This document shows positions 18,952 to 29,063 of a stretch of DNA of 64,000 nt, piece by piece; the first letter of the stretch is position 1, and each line of letters starts with the position of its first letter. The stretch is from Calothrix sp. C42_A2020_038 (GTDB taxonomy: Bacteria > Cyanobacteriota > Cyanobacteriia > Cyanobacteriales > Nostocaceae): contig JACYLQ010000008.1 in assembly GCA_015272395.1 (NCBI GenBank), forward strand, positions 62,001 to 126,000. The letters run 5' to 3'. Both the position numbers and the translations under genes were made by a program. The notes below the pieces were generated by a model. It had not been told where the DNA came from, did no database searches, and saw only the letters and a list, made by a program, of their open reading frames with translations.

Positions 18952-21216
18952 CTAAAATCTTTGTCCAATTCCAAAATGTAGGCGACTTTCACCTTGGTCA
19001 TTAAACCCGTAGTCTGCACGCAATAAGCCTAAAGGTGAGTCAAAGCGAACACCAGCACCGTAACCAAATCCACTTCCTGGTTTACCGCGCACTCCGGCTG
19101 GATTACCAACAATAGTATCACCAGAACCCAAATCAGAAGCATAATCGGCAAATACTACCCCACCTAACGCTTGGATAATAGGAAAACGGTATTCGGCAGA
19201 AGCAAGCACGTAGCTACGACCACTACCAACGTTACCAGCATCGTAACCACGCACGGAAGTTGGGCCACCCAATTTAAATGCCTCATAGGGAGGTAAGTCA
19301 CCTAAAACTGTACCTGCTTGGAGATTAAAGGCAAAAACTTGAGGTTGCTTACTATTGTAAATTTGAACAGGAACATACTGGCTGTAATTAGCTTGAAGTC
19401 GGTTCATCGAAATATGACCGTTACCAAGGGGAACTGATTGTTCAGTACTGAGTTTGAGGATAGAACCATTGGTCGGGTTGATCGGGTTGTCGCGACGGTC
19501 TTTTGTGGCTGTCAGCGAAACAGTTGCCAAGTCATCAATGCCTGTTGGACTCAAAGTTAAAGGATTTCCTAGTTCGTCGTTGGGAGTGACTTTACCATCG
19601 CGGTCACGTATGCTTACACGCTCGTAGTTAAATCCTAATGAAGCATTCCAATCATCAAGTGGACGTTGGAAGCTAACACTGCCACCAACTTTGCTTTCTC
19701 GAATTTTGTCACCGTTTGCTAACTTAATATCACCATTGAGGACATCTGAAAGTCCACGATTACGGAAAGCATTGATGGTGTATCCAATACGGTTAGGGTC
19801 TGTGTCGCGGTAGGGACTTCTGAAAGTGCTATCAAACAGTAAATCGCGGCGCCCAACTTGAAGATTTGCACTTAAGGTATCGTTGGTACCACCAACGTTT
19901 CGGTCTTGGTAATTGAGGGTTCCCAAGATACCTTGGTCAGCGTTATAGCTACCTCCGACATTAACCGAACGGGCGCCTGTTTCTTTAACCAAATAAACGA
20001 CATCGGTTTTGTTCGCATCACCATCAAGGGTGACATTTACACTTTCAAATAAACCCAAACCATATAAGCGCATCAGATCTTGACGCACAACGTCATCTTT
20101 AAATACATCACCTGGCTTTAACTTTAATTGTTTAGCAATAAAATCTGTTTTAGTACGTCCGACTACAGGTTTCCCTTTGCTATCAATAGTTTCACCTTCA
20201 TCGTTCACAAACCGAAACTTGATATCATTCACTATCCCTTCGGCAACATTTACAGTTAGAATGCCAAGCTGATTGGGTTGAATAGAGATGACACGCGCGA
20301 GACTATAACCGTTGTCTTTATACCACTTATTAATTTTCTCTACTGTTTGCTTTAAACTTGATGGACTAATAGCTTGGTTAAGTTGTCCTTGAAATTGTTC
20401 GAGAGCGACTTTAGATGTTAATGCTTTGGCACCAGATAACTGTAAAGACCTTACAATCAAAGGCTGTACCTGATACACAACTTTTAACCCATTGGGTGTA
20501 TTGGTGCTATTTACACGGGCACTACTAAATAATTGTGTATTTAATATTGCTGTTACATCTTGCTGGAGTTGAGCAAGACTAGTGTCTCCTCCAACTTTAG
20601 TTTTAATAGTTTGACGAATAATATCTTGTAATTCTTGACTGGCACCAACTATTTGTATATCAACCGCAGGTACAACAAGGTTGGGGTCTTCCTGAGTAGG
20701 TAGTTGAATAGTAGGGGCTGGTAAAGGCGCAGGCTTATTATTATTTGTAGAAACGGGTTTTGAGGTAGTTTTTGTCTGAGTCGTTTTTGCAGCAGGAACA
20801 GGAATTAAGACAGGTGATTTTGTTTGTCCTTGTACAGCAGGAACAGGAATTGGTACAGGTTGTTTGGATTGCGCTACTTGTATAGAAGGAACAGGTATCG
20901 GCACAGGTGGTCTTTCCACATTATTATTTGTTGTGGCAACTGATTGATTTACTGCCTGAGTCTTTATAACTAAAGCTGATTTGTTATTAATATGACTTTG
21001 CCCACTCGCAGTATTCTGGGAGAATTGTGGTGAATCAGCAGTTTCTGGTTGAACCATAGCATCAACTCGTGCCAAAGTACTTTCAATTACTGGCACTACC
21101 ACACTATCCTTGTTCACAACGGGCGCCGTAACATTGGGAACAGCAATTGCTTGTTTAGAAAAATTGCCAGCAGTAACACTGGCGAGTGTTAAAATTGCAG
21201 CCGATGAAACTCGCAT
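18952..21216 (-). CDS. Omp85/BamA-family outer membrane assembly protein
   Basis: An outer-membrane beta-barrel that inserts other barrels, related to Toc75. From the first ATG (21216) the protein has 754 residues. It opens with the signal peptide MRVSSAAILTLASVTAG...AIA. A low-complexity proline-rich linker follows (about residues 90-170) with repeated PVPIPVP units. The POTRA domains cover about 180-420 (VVDIQIVGASQELQDIIRQ; SLQLSGAKALTSKV; VNDIKFRFVND). The barrel includes SVNVGGSYNADQGILGTLNY and the L6 motif GGPTSVRGYDAGNVG, and it ends in an aromatic residue (HFGIGQRF). The open frame reaches a TTG at 21264, which I consider unused. Confidence 0.93.
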   Translation of the reverse strand: MRVSSAAILTLASVTAGNFSKQAIAVPNVTAPVVNKDSVVVPVIESTLARVDAMVQPETADSPQFSQNTASGQSHINNKSALVIKTQAVNQSVATTNNNVERPPVPIPVPSIQVAQSKQPVPIPVPAVQGQTKSPVLIPVPAAKTTQTKTTSKPVSTNNNKPAPLPAPTIQLPTQEDPNLVVPAVDIQIVGASQELQDIIRQTIKTKVGGDTSLAQLQQDVTAILNTQLFSSARVNSTNTPNGLKVVYQVQPLIVRSLQLSGAKALTSKVALEQFQGQLNQAISPSSLKQTVEKINKWYKDNGYSLARVISIQPNQLGILTVNVAEGIVNDIKFRFVNDEGETIDSKGKPVVGRTKTDFIAKQLKLKPGDVFKDDVVRQDLMRLYGLGLFESVNVTLDGDANKTDVVYLVKETGARSVNVGGSYNADQGILGTLNYQDRNVGGTNDTLSANLQVGRRDLLFDSTFRSPYRDTDPNRIGYTINAFRNRGLSDVLNGDIKLANGDKIRESKVGGSVSFQRPLDDWNASLGFNYERVSIRDRDGKVTPNDELGNPLTLSPTGIDDLATVSLTATKDRRDNPINPTNGSILKLSTEQSVPLGNGHISMNRLQANYSQYVPVQIYNSKQPQVFAFNLQAGTVLGDLPPYEAFKLGGPTSVRGYDAGNVGSGRSYVLASAEYRFPIIQALGGVVFADYASDLGSGDTIVGNPAGVRGKPGSGFGYGAGVRFDSPLGLLRADYGFNDQGESRLHFGIGQRF

Positions 21217-21406
21217 AAAATTTGCCTGATTTAACTGGGAGTTAGTTGTAGCGAGGTAAAGCAATGGGGATAATACTAACTTCCAGCACCAAGAAATGCT
21301 TACTTCCCCATTTCTCCTCTTTATTCAACTAGACAGTTAACTAGTTATTTTTGTTCCAACTAATACAGCACCATACACTCCCTATTTCTTAAGTGATTCT
21401 TACAAT

Positions 21407-22732
21407 ATGACTTCACAGCTACAATTACTGGTAATTAGCAACGGTCACGGCGAAGATTTAATCGCGAGTCGGATTTTAAAACAACTTCTACAGTTAAAAA
21501 ATCCACCGCAAATTTTTGCGCTACCGTTGGTGGGGGAGGGGCATTTTTATCATAATCTTGATATACCCGTTATTGGTTCTGTGCAAACAATGCCTAGTGG
21601 CGGCTTTGTATATATGGACTCTAAGCAGTTAATGCGTGATGTTAAGGGAGGTTTGATCCAACTCACTCTTAATCAGATCAAAGCCACTAAACAATGGGTC
21701 AAGGCACAAAGCCAAGCAGGGAAAAAAAACGTTGTCTTAGCAGTAGGTGATATTGTGCCACTTTTGTTCGGTTTTTTGAGCGGCACCAACTATACATTTA
21801 TCGGAACCGCAAAATCTGAGTATTATGTGCGCGATGAAGTTGGATTATTAAAAAGAACCAATAAAGGAGCTTATTGGGAAAACTTTTCGGGTTCTATTTA
21901 CCATCCGTGGGAACGTTGGTTAATGACTCGGCGCCGTTGTAAAGCTGTGTTTCCCAGAGATTCGCTAACTACAGAAATTCTACAAAAGATGGGTGTAAGA
22001 GCATTTGACCTGGGCAACCCAATGATGGATGGACTAGAACCATCGTTTCCTACGTACCGTTCTTACAGCATTGATGCTGAATATAAAGAAATAGTTCGTC
22101 CTTTGGTGGTGACTTTGTTACCTGGTTCGCGCACTCCTGAAGCATATGCCAACTGGGAACAAATCATGATTGGCATATCTTCACTACTAGAAATTATGCG
22201 CGAGAAGGATTCTGCTATGCATACTTCTAGAAGTATGGTGTTTTTAGGCGCCATTGCAAATGGTCTCGATTGTAGTATTCTTTCTGAATCTCTGGTGTCA
22301 CATGGTTGGCGCCCTAGTTCAGTCGAAGAATTACCCTTAAAATTTTCCGATCACAAAGCTTTGGCTTTTAAACAAAAAAACGACTATTTTGTTTTAACGC
22401 AAAACGCTTATAACGATTGCTTGCACATGGGAGATATGGCAATAGCAATGGCAGGAACAGCAACGGAGCAATTTGTCGGATTAGGTAAACCAGCATTTAC
22501 AATACCGGGAAAAGGACCGCAATTTACCCCCGCATTCGCCGAAGCCCAAAGTCGTCTTTTAGGTGATTCAGTTATCTTAGTCGAACAAGCAGTGAACATG
22601 GGTAAGCAAGTTCAAAATCTCTTTGCTTACCCTGACAAGCTACACATAATTGCTAAGAATGGTCTACGAAGAATGGGACCGTCTGGCGCCGCAGAACGTA
22701 TCGCCCAATGCATTATGGATAAATTGGGTTAG
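21407..22732 (+). CDS. Lipid-A-disaccharide synthase-related protein
   Basis: 441 residues of a GT-B type protein typical of cyanobacteria and plants (lipid-A-disaccharide synthase-related, TIGR03492-like). The start LLVISNGHGEDLIASRIL is diagnostic, followed by LPLVGEGHFYHNLDIPVIG, DIVPLLFGFLSGTNYTFIGT and the donor-site block MAIAMAGTATEQFVGLGKPAF. True LpxB lies in lipid A synthesis, but the role of this relative is not established, so glycosyl transfer is an inference. It is divergent from omp85 across a ~190-bp shared promoter region. Confidence 0.85.
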   Translation: MTSQLQLLVISNGHGEDLIASRILKQLLQLKNPPQIFALPLVGEGHFYHNLDIPVIGSVQTMPSGGFVYMDSKQLMRDVKGGLIQLTLNQIKATKQWVKAQSQAGKKNVVLAVGDIVPLLFGFLSGTNYTFIGTAKSEYYVRDEVGLLKRTNKGAYWENFSGSIYHPWERWLMTRRRCKAVFPRDSLTTEILQKMGVRAFDLGNPMMDGLEPSFPTYRSYSIDAEYKEIVRPLVVTLLPGSRTPEAYANWEQIMIGISSLLEIMREKDSAMHTSRSMVFLGAIANGLDCSILSESLVSHGWRPSSVEELPLKFSDHKALAFKQKNDYFVLTQNAYNDCLHMGDMAIAMAGTATEQFVGLGKPAFTIPGKGPQFTPAFAEAQSRLLGDSVILVEQAVNMGKQVQNLFAYPDKLHIIAKNGLRRMGPSGAAERIAQCIMDKLG

Positions 22733-22890
22733 CTTCTAAACCGAACGATACCTCAAAAAATAATACCATTTCGGTTATCATTACCACTGTGTAACTACTG
22801 AATAATACTAATATCTTTGTTAAATACTTCAGGATTTACCCGGAAGCATTTTTCGGAAACATCATGATAACTTACACATTAGCGTTCCTC

Positions 22891-22936
22891 TGCTATTGAG
22901 GGCGGTTGCAGTCCGTCCTCCAGCAGTTTTTTTTTC
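22891..22936 (+). terminator. Rho-independent terminator
   Basis: A long stem CTGCTATTGAGGGCGG-loop-CCGTCCTCCAGCAG followed directly by nine Ts. It lies about 160 bases after the lipid-A-synthase-like gene and is the strongest terminator in the window. Confidence 0.85.
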
Positions 22937-23006
22937 CAGTTTAGCTCAGATTTTGTGAAACTGTGGTATTTTGGGCAAAATTATCAGAAAATATTGGTTT
23001 TAAAGG

Positions 23007-23027
23007 CTCTCCCCGTGTCGGGGAGAG
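23007..23027. repeat. Short perfect hairpin downstream of the carboxypeptidase gene
   Basis: CTCTCCCC-GTGTC-GGGGAGAG, eight perfect base pairs. No adjacent T-run on either strand. It sits between the convergent ends of the genes at 21407 and 23111 and may block readthrough. Confidence 0.6.
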
Positions 23028-23110
23028 GTTTATCAGAGGAATATTATGTATATTTTTATACTTTTCAAACATCCTCTTAGAAACGTCTCTACCTCTTTGC
23101 GATTATTTTG

Positions 23111-24463
23111 CTATTGATTACTGGTACCAGCTTGTTGTAAGCCGATTATTTCGTTACTGGATTTACCTTTACGCGCGGGACTTGGTGTTAATTCAGTTGG
23201 TAAAGTTGTAGCGACTCCCCATTCTGATGTTTTCTTGGAGAGAAATATGTCTTGCTCTTTGCGGTATTTAACTAAATCACCACTTTTGTTCATAATTGCA
23301 AACCATACTGTTCCATGATTTTGCGTAGGTAATGCTCCAGCTAAGGCACTAACTGTATCTAAACTTCCAGATTTAACTACCGCAAATTTAGGAATTTTTC
23401 GCTGTTCCAAAACTCCTTTATCTTGCCCTGCGATTGTAAATACATCCGCAACTGTCATATTGTATTGTTGGAGATGCTTTTCAATTGCTCGGAACATGCC
23501 AACTGCTGCGCGCGGAGATATTTTGTTTTCGTAAGTTAATCCTGAACCATTAATGAGATAAATTTCATTTTGCGGCACTTCTGCAGCTTCTGCAGCTTTT
23601 TGTGAAACAACTTGGGCGCCACCAATTGCTTCAGCAATCATATCCGCCATTGCATTGTTACTGTAATTGTTCATTTTCTTGAGCAACTCAGCTAGAGGAT
23701 AAGAGTTGTGACGAACCAATAATTTAAAATCAGAAGGAAGTGAGGGTAGGGTTTTAACTTTACCATTAATAATAACTTGAGGTTTTGGTGTACCAGAAGG
23801 TAACGTTGCGTATAACTTGTTTACTAAAGGTGTCCAAGCTTTGCTGTTTAAGCCAATTTGAAATAATCTTCCCACTGTGGCCGGACTACGATTGAAGTTC
23901 ATATAGAACTTGTCAACAATTACGAAATTACCAGTAACCCGTTTAATACCCATTTGATTAAGCGTATTACCTAAAGCAATAACTTCCTCCCATACAAAAA
24001 AGGGGTCTTGACCTCCTTGAACTATCAAGTCTCCCTTTAAAACTCCGTTTTCAATCGTCCCATTTGTACCAAATTGCGTTACGAATACATGGTCGGGTCC
24101 CAAAATCTTTAATGCTGCTAGCGTTGTGGCAACTTTAGATATTGAAGCAGCAGTAATTGGTACGGTACCTTGATGATTGGCTAATAGCTTATCACCCGAT
24201 TGCATCCAAACTCCATGCGTTTGTTGAGCAGAACCAAGTGGTGCTATCGATTTTAGATACTGCTCGACTTTGGCGTTTGTTGCTGGGTCAGGGTTTTCAG
24301 GTGCGACAATTAAAGGTAATGGCTTTTTGATTGGCGCCACTGCATTTACAGCACTGTTTAGCGCTGAAGACCCGTTTGATTGTGACGTGTTAGACGAACA
24401 TCCACTAAAAAGTGGGAGTAAGCTACAGGAAAGGGCGGTAGTAAAACAAAGGATTTTTTGCAT
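23111..24463 (-). CDS. D-alanyl-D-alanine carboxypeptidase / endopeptidase, DacB (S13) type
   Basis: A periplasmic low-molecular-weight penicillin-binding protein that trims peptidoglycan stems or cuts crosslinks. 450 residues. The N-terminus (to LFSGC, Cys22) resembles a lipoprotein signal, with a slightly non-standard lipobox. The active-site motifs are Ser107-x-x-Lys110 (AASISKVAT), Ser268-x-Asn270 (NNYSNNAMAD) and Lys364-Ser-Gly366 (VVKSGSLD), so the protein should be active. LKGDLIVQGGQDPFF is typical of S13. The last ~35 residues after TTLPTEL are low-complexity. It is upstream of rpmB only in position: the two are separate transcripts on the same strand. Confidence 0.9.
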   Translation of the reverse strand: MQKILCFTTALSCSLLPLFSGCSSNTSQSNGSSALNSAVNAVAPIKKPLPLIVAPENPDPATNAKVEQYLKSIAPLGSAQQTHGVWMQSGDKLLANHQGTVPITAASISKVATTLAALKILGPDHVFVTQFGTNGTIENGVLKGDLIVQGGQDPFFVWEEVIALGNTLNQMGIKRVTGNFVIVDKFYMNFNRSPATVGRLFQIGLNSKAWTPLVNKLYATLPSGTPKPQVIINGKVKTLPSLPSDFKLLVRHNSYPLAELLKKMNNYSNNAMADMIAEAIGGAQVVSQKAAEAAEVPQNEIYLINGSGLTYENKISPRAAVGMFRAIEKHLQQYNMTVADVFTIAGQDKGVLEQRKIPKFAVVKSGSLDTVSALAGALPTQNHGTVWFAIMNKSGDLVKYRKEQDIFLSKKTSEWGVATTLPTELTPSPARKGKSSNEIIGLQQAGTSNQ

Positions 24464-24566
24464 GATACTGAGATGGTTGACTTTGCCAATCTGAGGAATC
24501 GCAAAGTAAACAAAATGCTCTTATTAACTTTGCAGTCAAGGAAAAATCATACTCTGTATTGTCATT

Positions 24567-24614
24567 TTTTAGGAAATAAAAAATAATCAGGACACGAGAT
24601 ATCGTATCCTGATT
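24567..24614 (-). terminator. Terminator-like hairpin downstream of rpmB
   Basis: On the minus strand AATCAGGATACGA-loop-TCGTGTCCTGATT is followed by ATTTTTTATTT. It lies about 110 bases past the rpmB stop, with a family B repeat in between, and upstream of the carboxypeptidase gene. Confidence 0.72.
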
Positions 24615-24641
24615 AGATAAATATACATGAAGTACATAATA

Positions 24642-24717
24642 ACGGGCAGAGAGTGCCCGCTCCACAAGAGTTTTACTAACTTAATTTGTACCTCACTGGG
24701 TTGAAAAATGCTGTAAT
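24642..24717 (+). repeat. Dispersed repeat family B, diverged copy
   Basis: Keeps the hairpin ACGGGCAGAGAGTGCCCGCT and CCACAAGAGTTT and ends AAAAATGCTGTA, but the middle differs and the left end is missing. It stops 8 bases before the rpmB stop codon. Confidence 0.65.
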
Positions 24718-24725
24718 AAGCTTCT

Positions 24726-24962
24726 TTAGAAGTGGTTGAGGTTGATGCCAGCTTCTTTTGCCATTGCAGCTAGACCTTTGACTTCGATGGTTTTGAGAGC
24801 TTTGGTCGAAACCTTTAGCTTCACAAAACGGTTTCCTTCGGGCCACCAGATGCGCTTTGTTTGCAGGTTCGCTTGCTGTAAGCGTTTGGTACGACGGTGT
24901 GAGTGCGAAATTGCGTAACCGTTATTTGCTTTTTTACCTGTTAATTGACAACGACGAGACAT
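24726..24962 (-). CDS. rpmB: 50S ribosomal protein L28
   Basis: 78 residues, the usual length. It starts [20 protein letters not shown] and continues [19 protein letters not shown], the L28 signature, ending in the helical [14 protein letters not shown] typical of cyanobacterial/plastid forms. It is a basic protein of the large ribosomal subunit. It is monocistronic here. The ATG is supported by homology at the first residue. Confidence 0.97.
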   Translation of the reverse strand: MSRRCQLTGKKANNGYAISHSHRRTKRLQQANLQTKRIWWPEGNRFVKLKVSTKALKTIEVKGLAAMAKEAGINLNHF

Positions 24963-25070
24963 TTATCTATTCTCCGAAATTTTGAGTCACAATCTCTTAT
25001 TCTACAAGTAGTTATTAAGTTGTGAGTCTTGTAGAGACGCGAGGAACCGGAGTATCCTACTAACTATTAA

Positions 25071-27026
25071 CTATTTTGTTACTTGTTCAGTCAACTTAGT
25101 TAGTACTTCGTTAGAGCGTTCAACAAAGGATTTCATTCCTTCTGCGTCAAAGCCTTTTTGCGACATTAGTGCCAAGTCATAGACATGTTGGCAAATCATA
25201 CTCGCCAGCTGTGCGGTTGGTGATTCTCCTCCAGCTTGGATAATACTGCCTTGGTTTAATGTTGCCAAGTTTTGAATCAAAGGATGTGCTGTGTTAACTA
25301 CTAAAACATGCTCTTCGGGAAATTCTACTGCTTGTTGCTGCATCATTGCATTCATCTCGCGTAGGCGCCGCAGTATTTCAGGCAGCAGTACCATTGCTGG
25401 AGGTGTACCTTGTGGGTTATCCGATTTTAAGGCTTCGGTACGGATGTTTAACTTGGGTTTATTAAGAGCTTTCTCAAATAATTCTTTAATAACTTCGCTC
25501 TTTGTTTTATTTGTAGTTGGATCTACAATTTCCGCTGGTTTTTCCTTATCAAGCAGCGTGTTATCAAGCTCTGAGTCTACGCGTGTAAATTTAACATCGT
25601 TGTATTCACGCTCCAAGAAGTTGATAAAGTGAGTGTCGATAAAAGAGTCCATGTACAGGACTTCTAAACCTTGGCTCTTATGTAATTCTACGTATGTAGC
25701 TTGTGATGCTTCATCAGTACAGTAGAATACACGGTTGTTATGACGCTCTTTATTGCGTTCGAGATACTCTTTAATATTTGTATAAGGTAATTTAGTGCCG
25801 GAGTTAACGTCTTGCCAAGCATCACCATCTTCAGTTTGTACTTGTACCGTTGGAGTATCTTGGTTTGGTTGGTAAGTAGTGCGGAAAATAATAATATCTT
25901 CGACTTGTTTCTTAAATTTCTCGTCGTTGAGGGCGCCGAATTTAACAAAGGTTCCCAAATCTTTCCATGCACCTACATACTGTTCACGGTTATCACGGTA
26001 AAGTTCTTTGAGTCTATCCCCAACCTTCTTGGCAATATAGTCACCTATTTTCTTAACGGTTCTATCACCTTGTAACGAGCTGCGTGATACGTTAAGTGGA
26101 ATATCAGTACTATCAACAACACCACGCATTGGCAACAGAAACTGTGGGATAATTTCCTCAACGTTATCGCTGACAAATACCTGGTTACAGAAAAGTTTGA
26201 TCTGTCCCTTGGTGACATCAACATCAGGACGCAGCTTTGGAAAATACAGAATCCCATTAATAATAAATGGATAATCGGTATTTAAATGAACCCAAAGCAA
26301 AGGTTCTTCTTGAAATGGATACAGGTATCGATAAAACTCTAGATAATCTTCCTTACTTAGATTATTCGACGACTCACGCCAAGGCGCCTTTTGTTTGTTA
26401 AGAACTTCACCATCAAGTTTGATGGCAACTGGCATAAAGTCACAGTATGTTTTAACCAGAGTCTTAACCCGTGCTGGTTCCAGATACTCCAGTTCTTCCT
26501 CCATCAAGTGCAGTGTAATAGTGGTACCGCGAGTAGTACGAGGTGAATCTTCGAGGGTAAAATTCGGCGAACCATCACAACTCCAATGTACTGCTTGGGC
26601 GCCGTCTCGATAAGACAAAGTATCAATTTCAACTTTGGAAGCGACCATAAACGAAGAGTAGAAGCCTAAACCAAAGTGACCGATAATCGGTTGGTCAGCA
26701 GTACCCTTATACTTTTGAATAAATTCTTCAGCACTAGAGAATGCTACCTGGTTTATATATTTCTTGATTTCATCAGCAGTCATCCCGATACCATTATCGG
26801 TAATCGAGAGTGTTTTTTTGTCTTTATCAATTGCAACAACTATTTCAGGTTCACCGATATCACCTGAGTACTCACCTGCGCGCGACACCATACTTAACTT
26901 TTGAATGGCATCAACCCCGTTCGACACAAGTTCCCGAAAGAAGATTTGATGGTCTGAGTAAAGCGACTTCTTAATAATCGGGAATATATTCTCGGTATGA
27001 ATACTGATAGTACCTTGCTCTAGCAT
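25071..27026 (-). CDS. htpG: Molecular chaperone HtpG (Hsp90)
   Basis: 651 residues. The ATP-binding domain has FFRELVSNGVDAIQKL, DNGIGMTADEI and the GHFGLGFYSSFMVA lid region. The middle domain has GVVDSTDIPLNVSRSSLQ. The C-terminal dimerisation domain ends the protein. Hsp90 in cyanobacteria protects against heat, light and oxidative stress and helps assemble phycobilisome or tetrapyrrole enzymes. No CIRCE-type inverted repeat was seen upstream. Transcription is divergent from menB across ~280 bases. Confidence 0.97.
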   Translation of the reverse strand: MLEQGTISIHTENIFPIIKKSLYSDHQIFFRELVSNGVDAIQKLSMVSRAGEYSGDIGEPEIVVAIDKDKKTLSITDNGIGMTADEIKKYINQVAFSSAEEFIQKYKGTADQPIIGHFGLGFYSSFMVASKVEIDTLSYRDGAQAVHWSCDGSPNFTLEDSPRTTRGTTITLHLMEEELEYLEPARVKTLVKTYCDFMPVAIKLDGEVLNKQKAPWRESSNNLSKEDYLEFYRYLYPFQEEPLLWVHLNTDYPFIINGILYFPKLRPDVDVTKGQIKLFCNQVFVSDNVEEIIPQFLLPMRGVVDSTDIPLNVSRSSLQGDRTVKKIGDYIAKKVGDRLKELYRDNREQYVGAWKDLGTFVKFGALNDEKFKKQVEDIIIFRTTYQPNQDTPTVQVQTEDGDAWQDVNSGTKLPYTNIKEYLERNKERHNNRVFYCTDEASQATYVELHKSQGLEVLYMDSFIDTHFINFLEREYNDVKFTRVDSELDNTLLDKEKPAEIVDPTTNKTKSEVIKELFEKALNKPKLNIRTEALKSDNPQGTPPAMVLLPEILRRLREMNAMMQQQAVEFPEEHVLVVNTAHPLIQNLATLNQGSIIQAGGESPTAQLASMICQHVYDLALMSQKGFDAEGMKSFVERSNEVLTKLTEQVTK

Positions 27027-27304
27027 AATTCCTGTGTGTGAAAAATTAATAAATTTTAATGCAAATTAGGTACCCCACGCACTTATTTTTATTCCCTACT
27101 CACAAGCGTGAAGGAGTAAGGGTGGGTTCCCATAATGGATTGTAAGCGCAAGCGTAGTCAGATGGCTCCTAACTAATAAGTACAGTTTGCCGACAACGTA
27201 AAATTCGGTTTTCACTACCAAACCCAGAGAAAGCAGCTTCAAAATTAAAATTCACACTGTGCTTGCGATAAAATTTTCTGGTTCGGCAATAATAAAAGCC
27301 TGTA

Positions 27305-28138
27305 ATGGAAACTAACTGGCAAACTGTCAAAAATTACGAAGATATTCTTTATCATAAGACTGATGGCATTGCAAAAATTACTATCAACCGTCCCCACAAA
27401 CGTAATGCTTTTCGCCCCAAAACTATTTTTGAACTTTACGATGCTTTTTGTGATGCTCGTGAAGATACGAATATAGGGGTTATATTATTTACTGGTTATG
27501 GACCACATACTGATGGAAAATTTGCTTTTTGTTCTGGTGGAGACCAAAGTGTAAGAGGAGAAGCTGGTTATATTGATGATCAAGGTATTCCACGATTAAA
27601 CGTGCTAGATTTGCAGCGTTTAATTAGGTCAATGCCTAAAGTTGTAATTGCCTTAGTTGCAGGATATGCAATTGGTGGTGGGCATGTTTTACATTTAATT
27701 TGCGACTTAACGATTGCTGCAGACAATGCTATCTTTGGTCAAACTGGACCAAAAGTGGGTAGTTTTGACGGTGGATTCGGCGCCAGTTATCTCGCGCGTA
27801 TCGTCGGGCAGAAAAAAGCTCGCGAAATTTGGTTTTTATGCCGTCAATACAACGCCCAACAAGCATTAGAGATGGGATTGGTAAATACAGTTGTTCCTGT
27901 CGAACAGCTTGAAGCAGAAGGTATACAGTGGGCAAAAGAGATTTTAGAAAAAAGTCCAATCGCTATTCGTTGTTTAAAAGCGGCGTTTAACGCTGACTGT
28001 GATGGACAAGCTGGTTTACAAGAACTTGCTGGTAATGCAACTCTACTTTATTACATGACCGAAGAAGGCGCCGAGGGCAAACAAGCTTTTTTAGAAAAAC
28101 GTCAGCCAAATTTCCGCTCGTTTCCCTGGCTACCTTAG
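27305..28138 (+). CDS. menB: 1,4-dihydroxy-2-naphthoyl-CoA synthase
   Basis: Crotonase-fold enzyme that closes the second ring in phylloquinone/menaquinone synthesis, supplying the photosystem I quinone. 277 residues. Key segments are [31 protein letters not shown] (oxyanion hole and disordered loop), [20 protein letters not shown] and [21 protein letters not shown], then the tail [16 protein letters not shown]. All are diagnostic of MenB and distinguish it from other enoyl-CoA hydratases. It is followed by a terminator at 28162-28197, so it is probably monocistronic. Confidence 0.96.
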   Translation: METNWQTVKNYEDILYHKTDGIAKITINRPHKRNAFRPKTIFELYDAFCDAREDTNIGVILFTGYGPHTDGKFAFCSGGDQSVRGEAGYIDDQGIPRLNVLDLQRLIRSMPKVVIALVAGYAIGGGHVLHLICDLTIAADNAIFGQTGPKVGSFDGGFGASYLARIVGQKKAREIWFLCRQYNAQQALEMGLVNTVVPVEQLEAEGIQWAKEILEKSPIAIRCLKAAFNADCDGQAGLQELAGNATLLYYMTEEGAEGKQAFLEKRQPNFRSFPWLP

Positions 28139-28161
28139 CATAGTCAATTTTATTCATCCCT

Positions 28162-28197
28162 AAAAATCGCACCTTTTTATCCAGGGTGCGATTTTTT
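28162..28197 (+). terminator. Rho-independent terminator of menB
   Basis: AAATCGCACC-loop-GGTGCGATTT with a run of six Ts, 25 bases after the menB stop. A-rich on the other side, so it may also act on the minus strand. Confidence 0.88.
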
Positions 28198-28404
28198 GAC
28201 TTCACGCTCGAAAAATTTTCAACATTGAACCTACCAACTACGCTATCAGATTTTGATTTGCTCAGAAAAATCCTGGTGCTGGTGTTTTCATGATGTTTTG
28301 TTAATTAGAACTTAAATGATTTACTCAGAGTTTATTTAATAAACGTAATACATGAAATCTAGGTCTTGAATTGCTTTCTTTCAGCTTCTTTGTAGTCTCA
28401 ATAG

Positions 28405-28719
28405 CTAAACCGATACAGCTTTAACTACAGACTTTACTACAGATTCAGAATGTTGCATTGGTTTAACTTCCAGTGTGAGAGCATCTTGATTCAAATTAGA
28501 AGCTAAAGCTGGTGTAGCTTCTGGTAGACTCCAGGCATCTTCTAAACTTTCCCAAGATGGTGCAAACGCTGGTAAAGCTAGTGAACAAGCTTTCCAATGT
28601 CCTTGAACTGGCGCCCCTAGTTGTTGACAGTTTCCACCTCGACGACCTTCTGGATTGTAATGACGGCAATATCGGCAGGCAGAAGTTAAGAATTTAATGC
28701 TCTTCATGTTCAAAGCCAT
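28405..28719 (-). CDS. Small cysteine-motif protein, conserved type, unknown function
   Basis: 104 residues. The N-terminal half carries Cys15-x2-Cys18, Cys31 and Cys45 in the context ACRYCRHYNPEGRRGGNCQQ and GHWKAC, a spacing that could bind zinc or an iron-sulfur cluster. The C-terminal half is acidic and Ser/Ala-rich with little structure. I recall similar short proteins in filamentous cyanobacteria, without a proven role. Met5 (28707) is an alternative start. It stands alone between two AT-rich gaps. Confidence 0.7.
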   Translation of the reverse strand: MALNMKSIKFLTSACRYCRHYNPEGRRGGNCQQLGAPVQGHWKACSLALPAFAPSWESLEDAWSLPEATPALASNLNQDALTLEVKPMQHSESVVKSVVKAVSV

Positions 28720-29063
28720 TCAGGCATAGTTTTCATCAATCATTTTCCTTCTAGATACAAATACGGATTATTGCCTACAAAGCATTATTAGGTATATGTT
28801 TCCGCGATCCCCAAGCCAAATTTTGCTTTATGTTTTTTTTATCTTTGTGTTATATTTTTCAATCTTTTAGTTACAAATACGATACATAAGCATGAGAGGT
28901 CTCTTCGCAAATCAATATTAAATCAATTGGGATCAAAGTTAACGTTAGCCCAATAGATTTAAAAAAAATATTCTCATCACCCATAAGATAGAAAAATCTG
29001 ATCAATTTTTCTAGATGACTACATCTATTTAGCTATCATAATTTGCTTGTACTTAGAATTCGA
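28720..29063. other. AT-rich intergenic region
   Basis: About 340 bases with several A and T runs, presumably the promoter and leader of the cysteine-motif gene. No gene or clear hairpin was seen. Confidence 0.5.
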
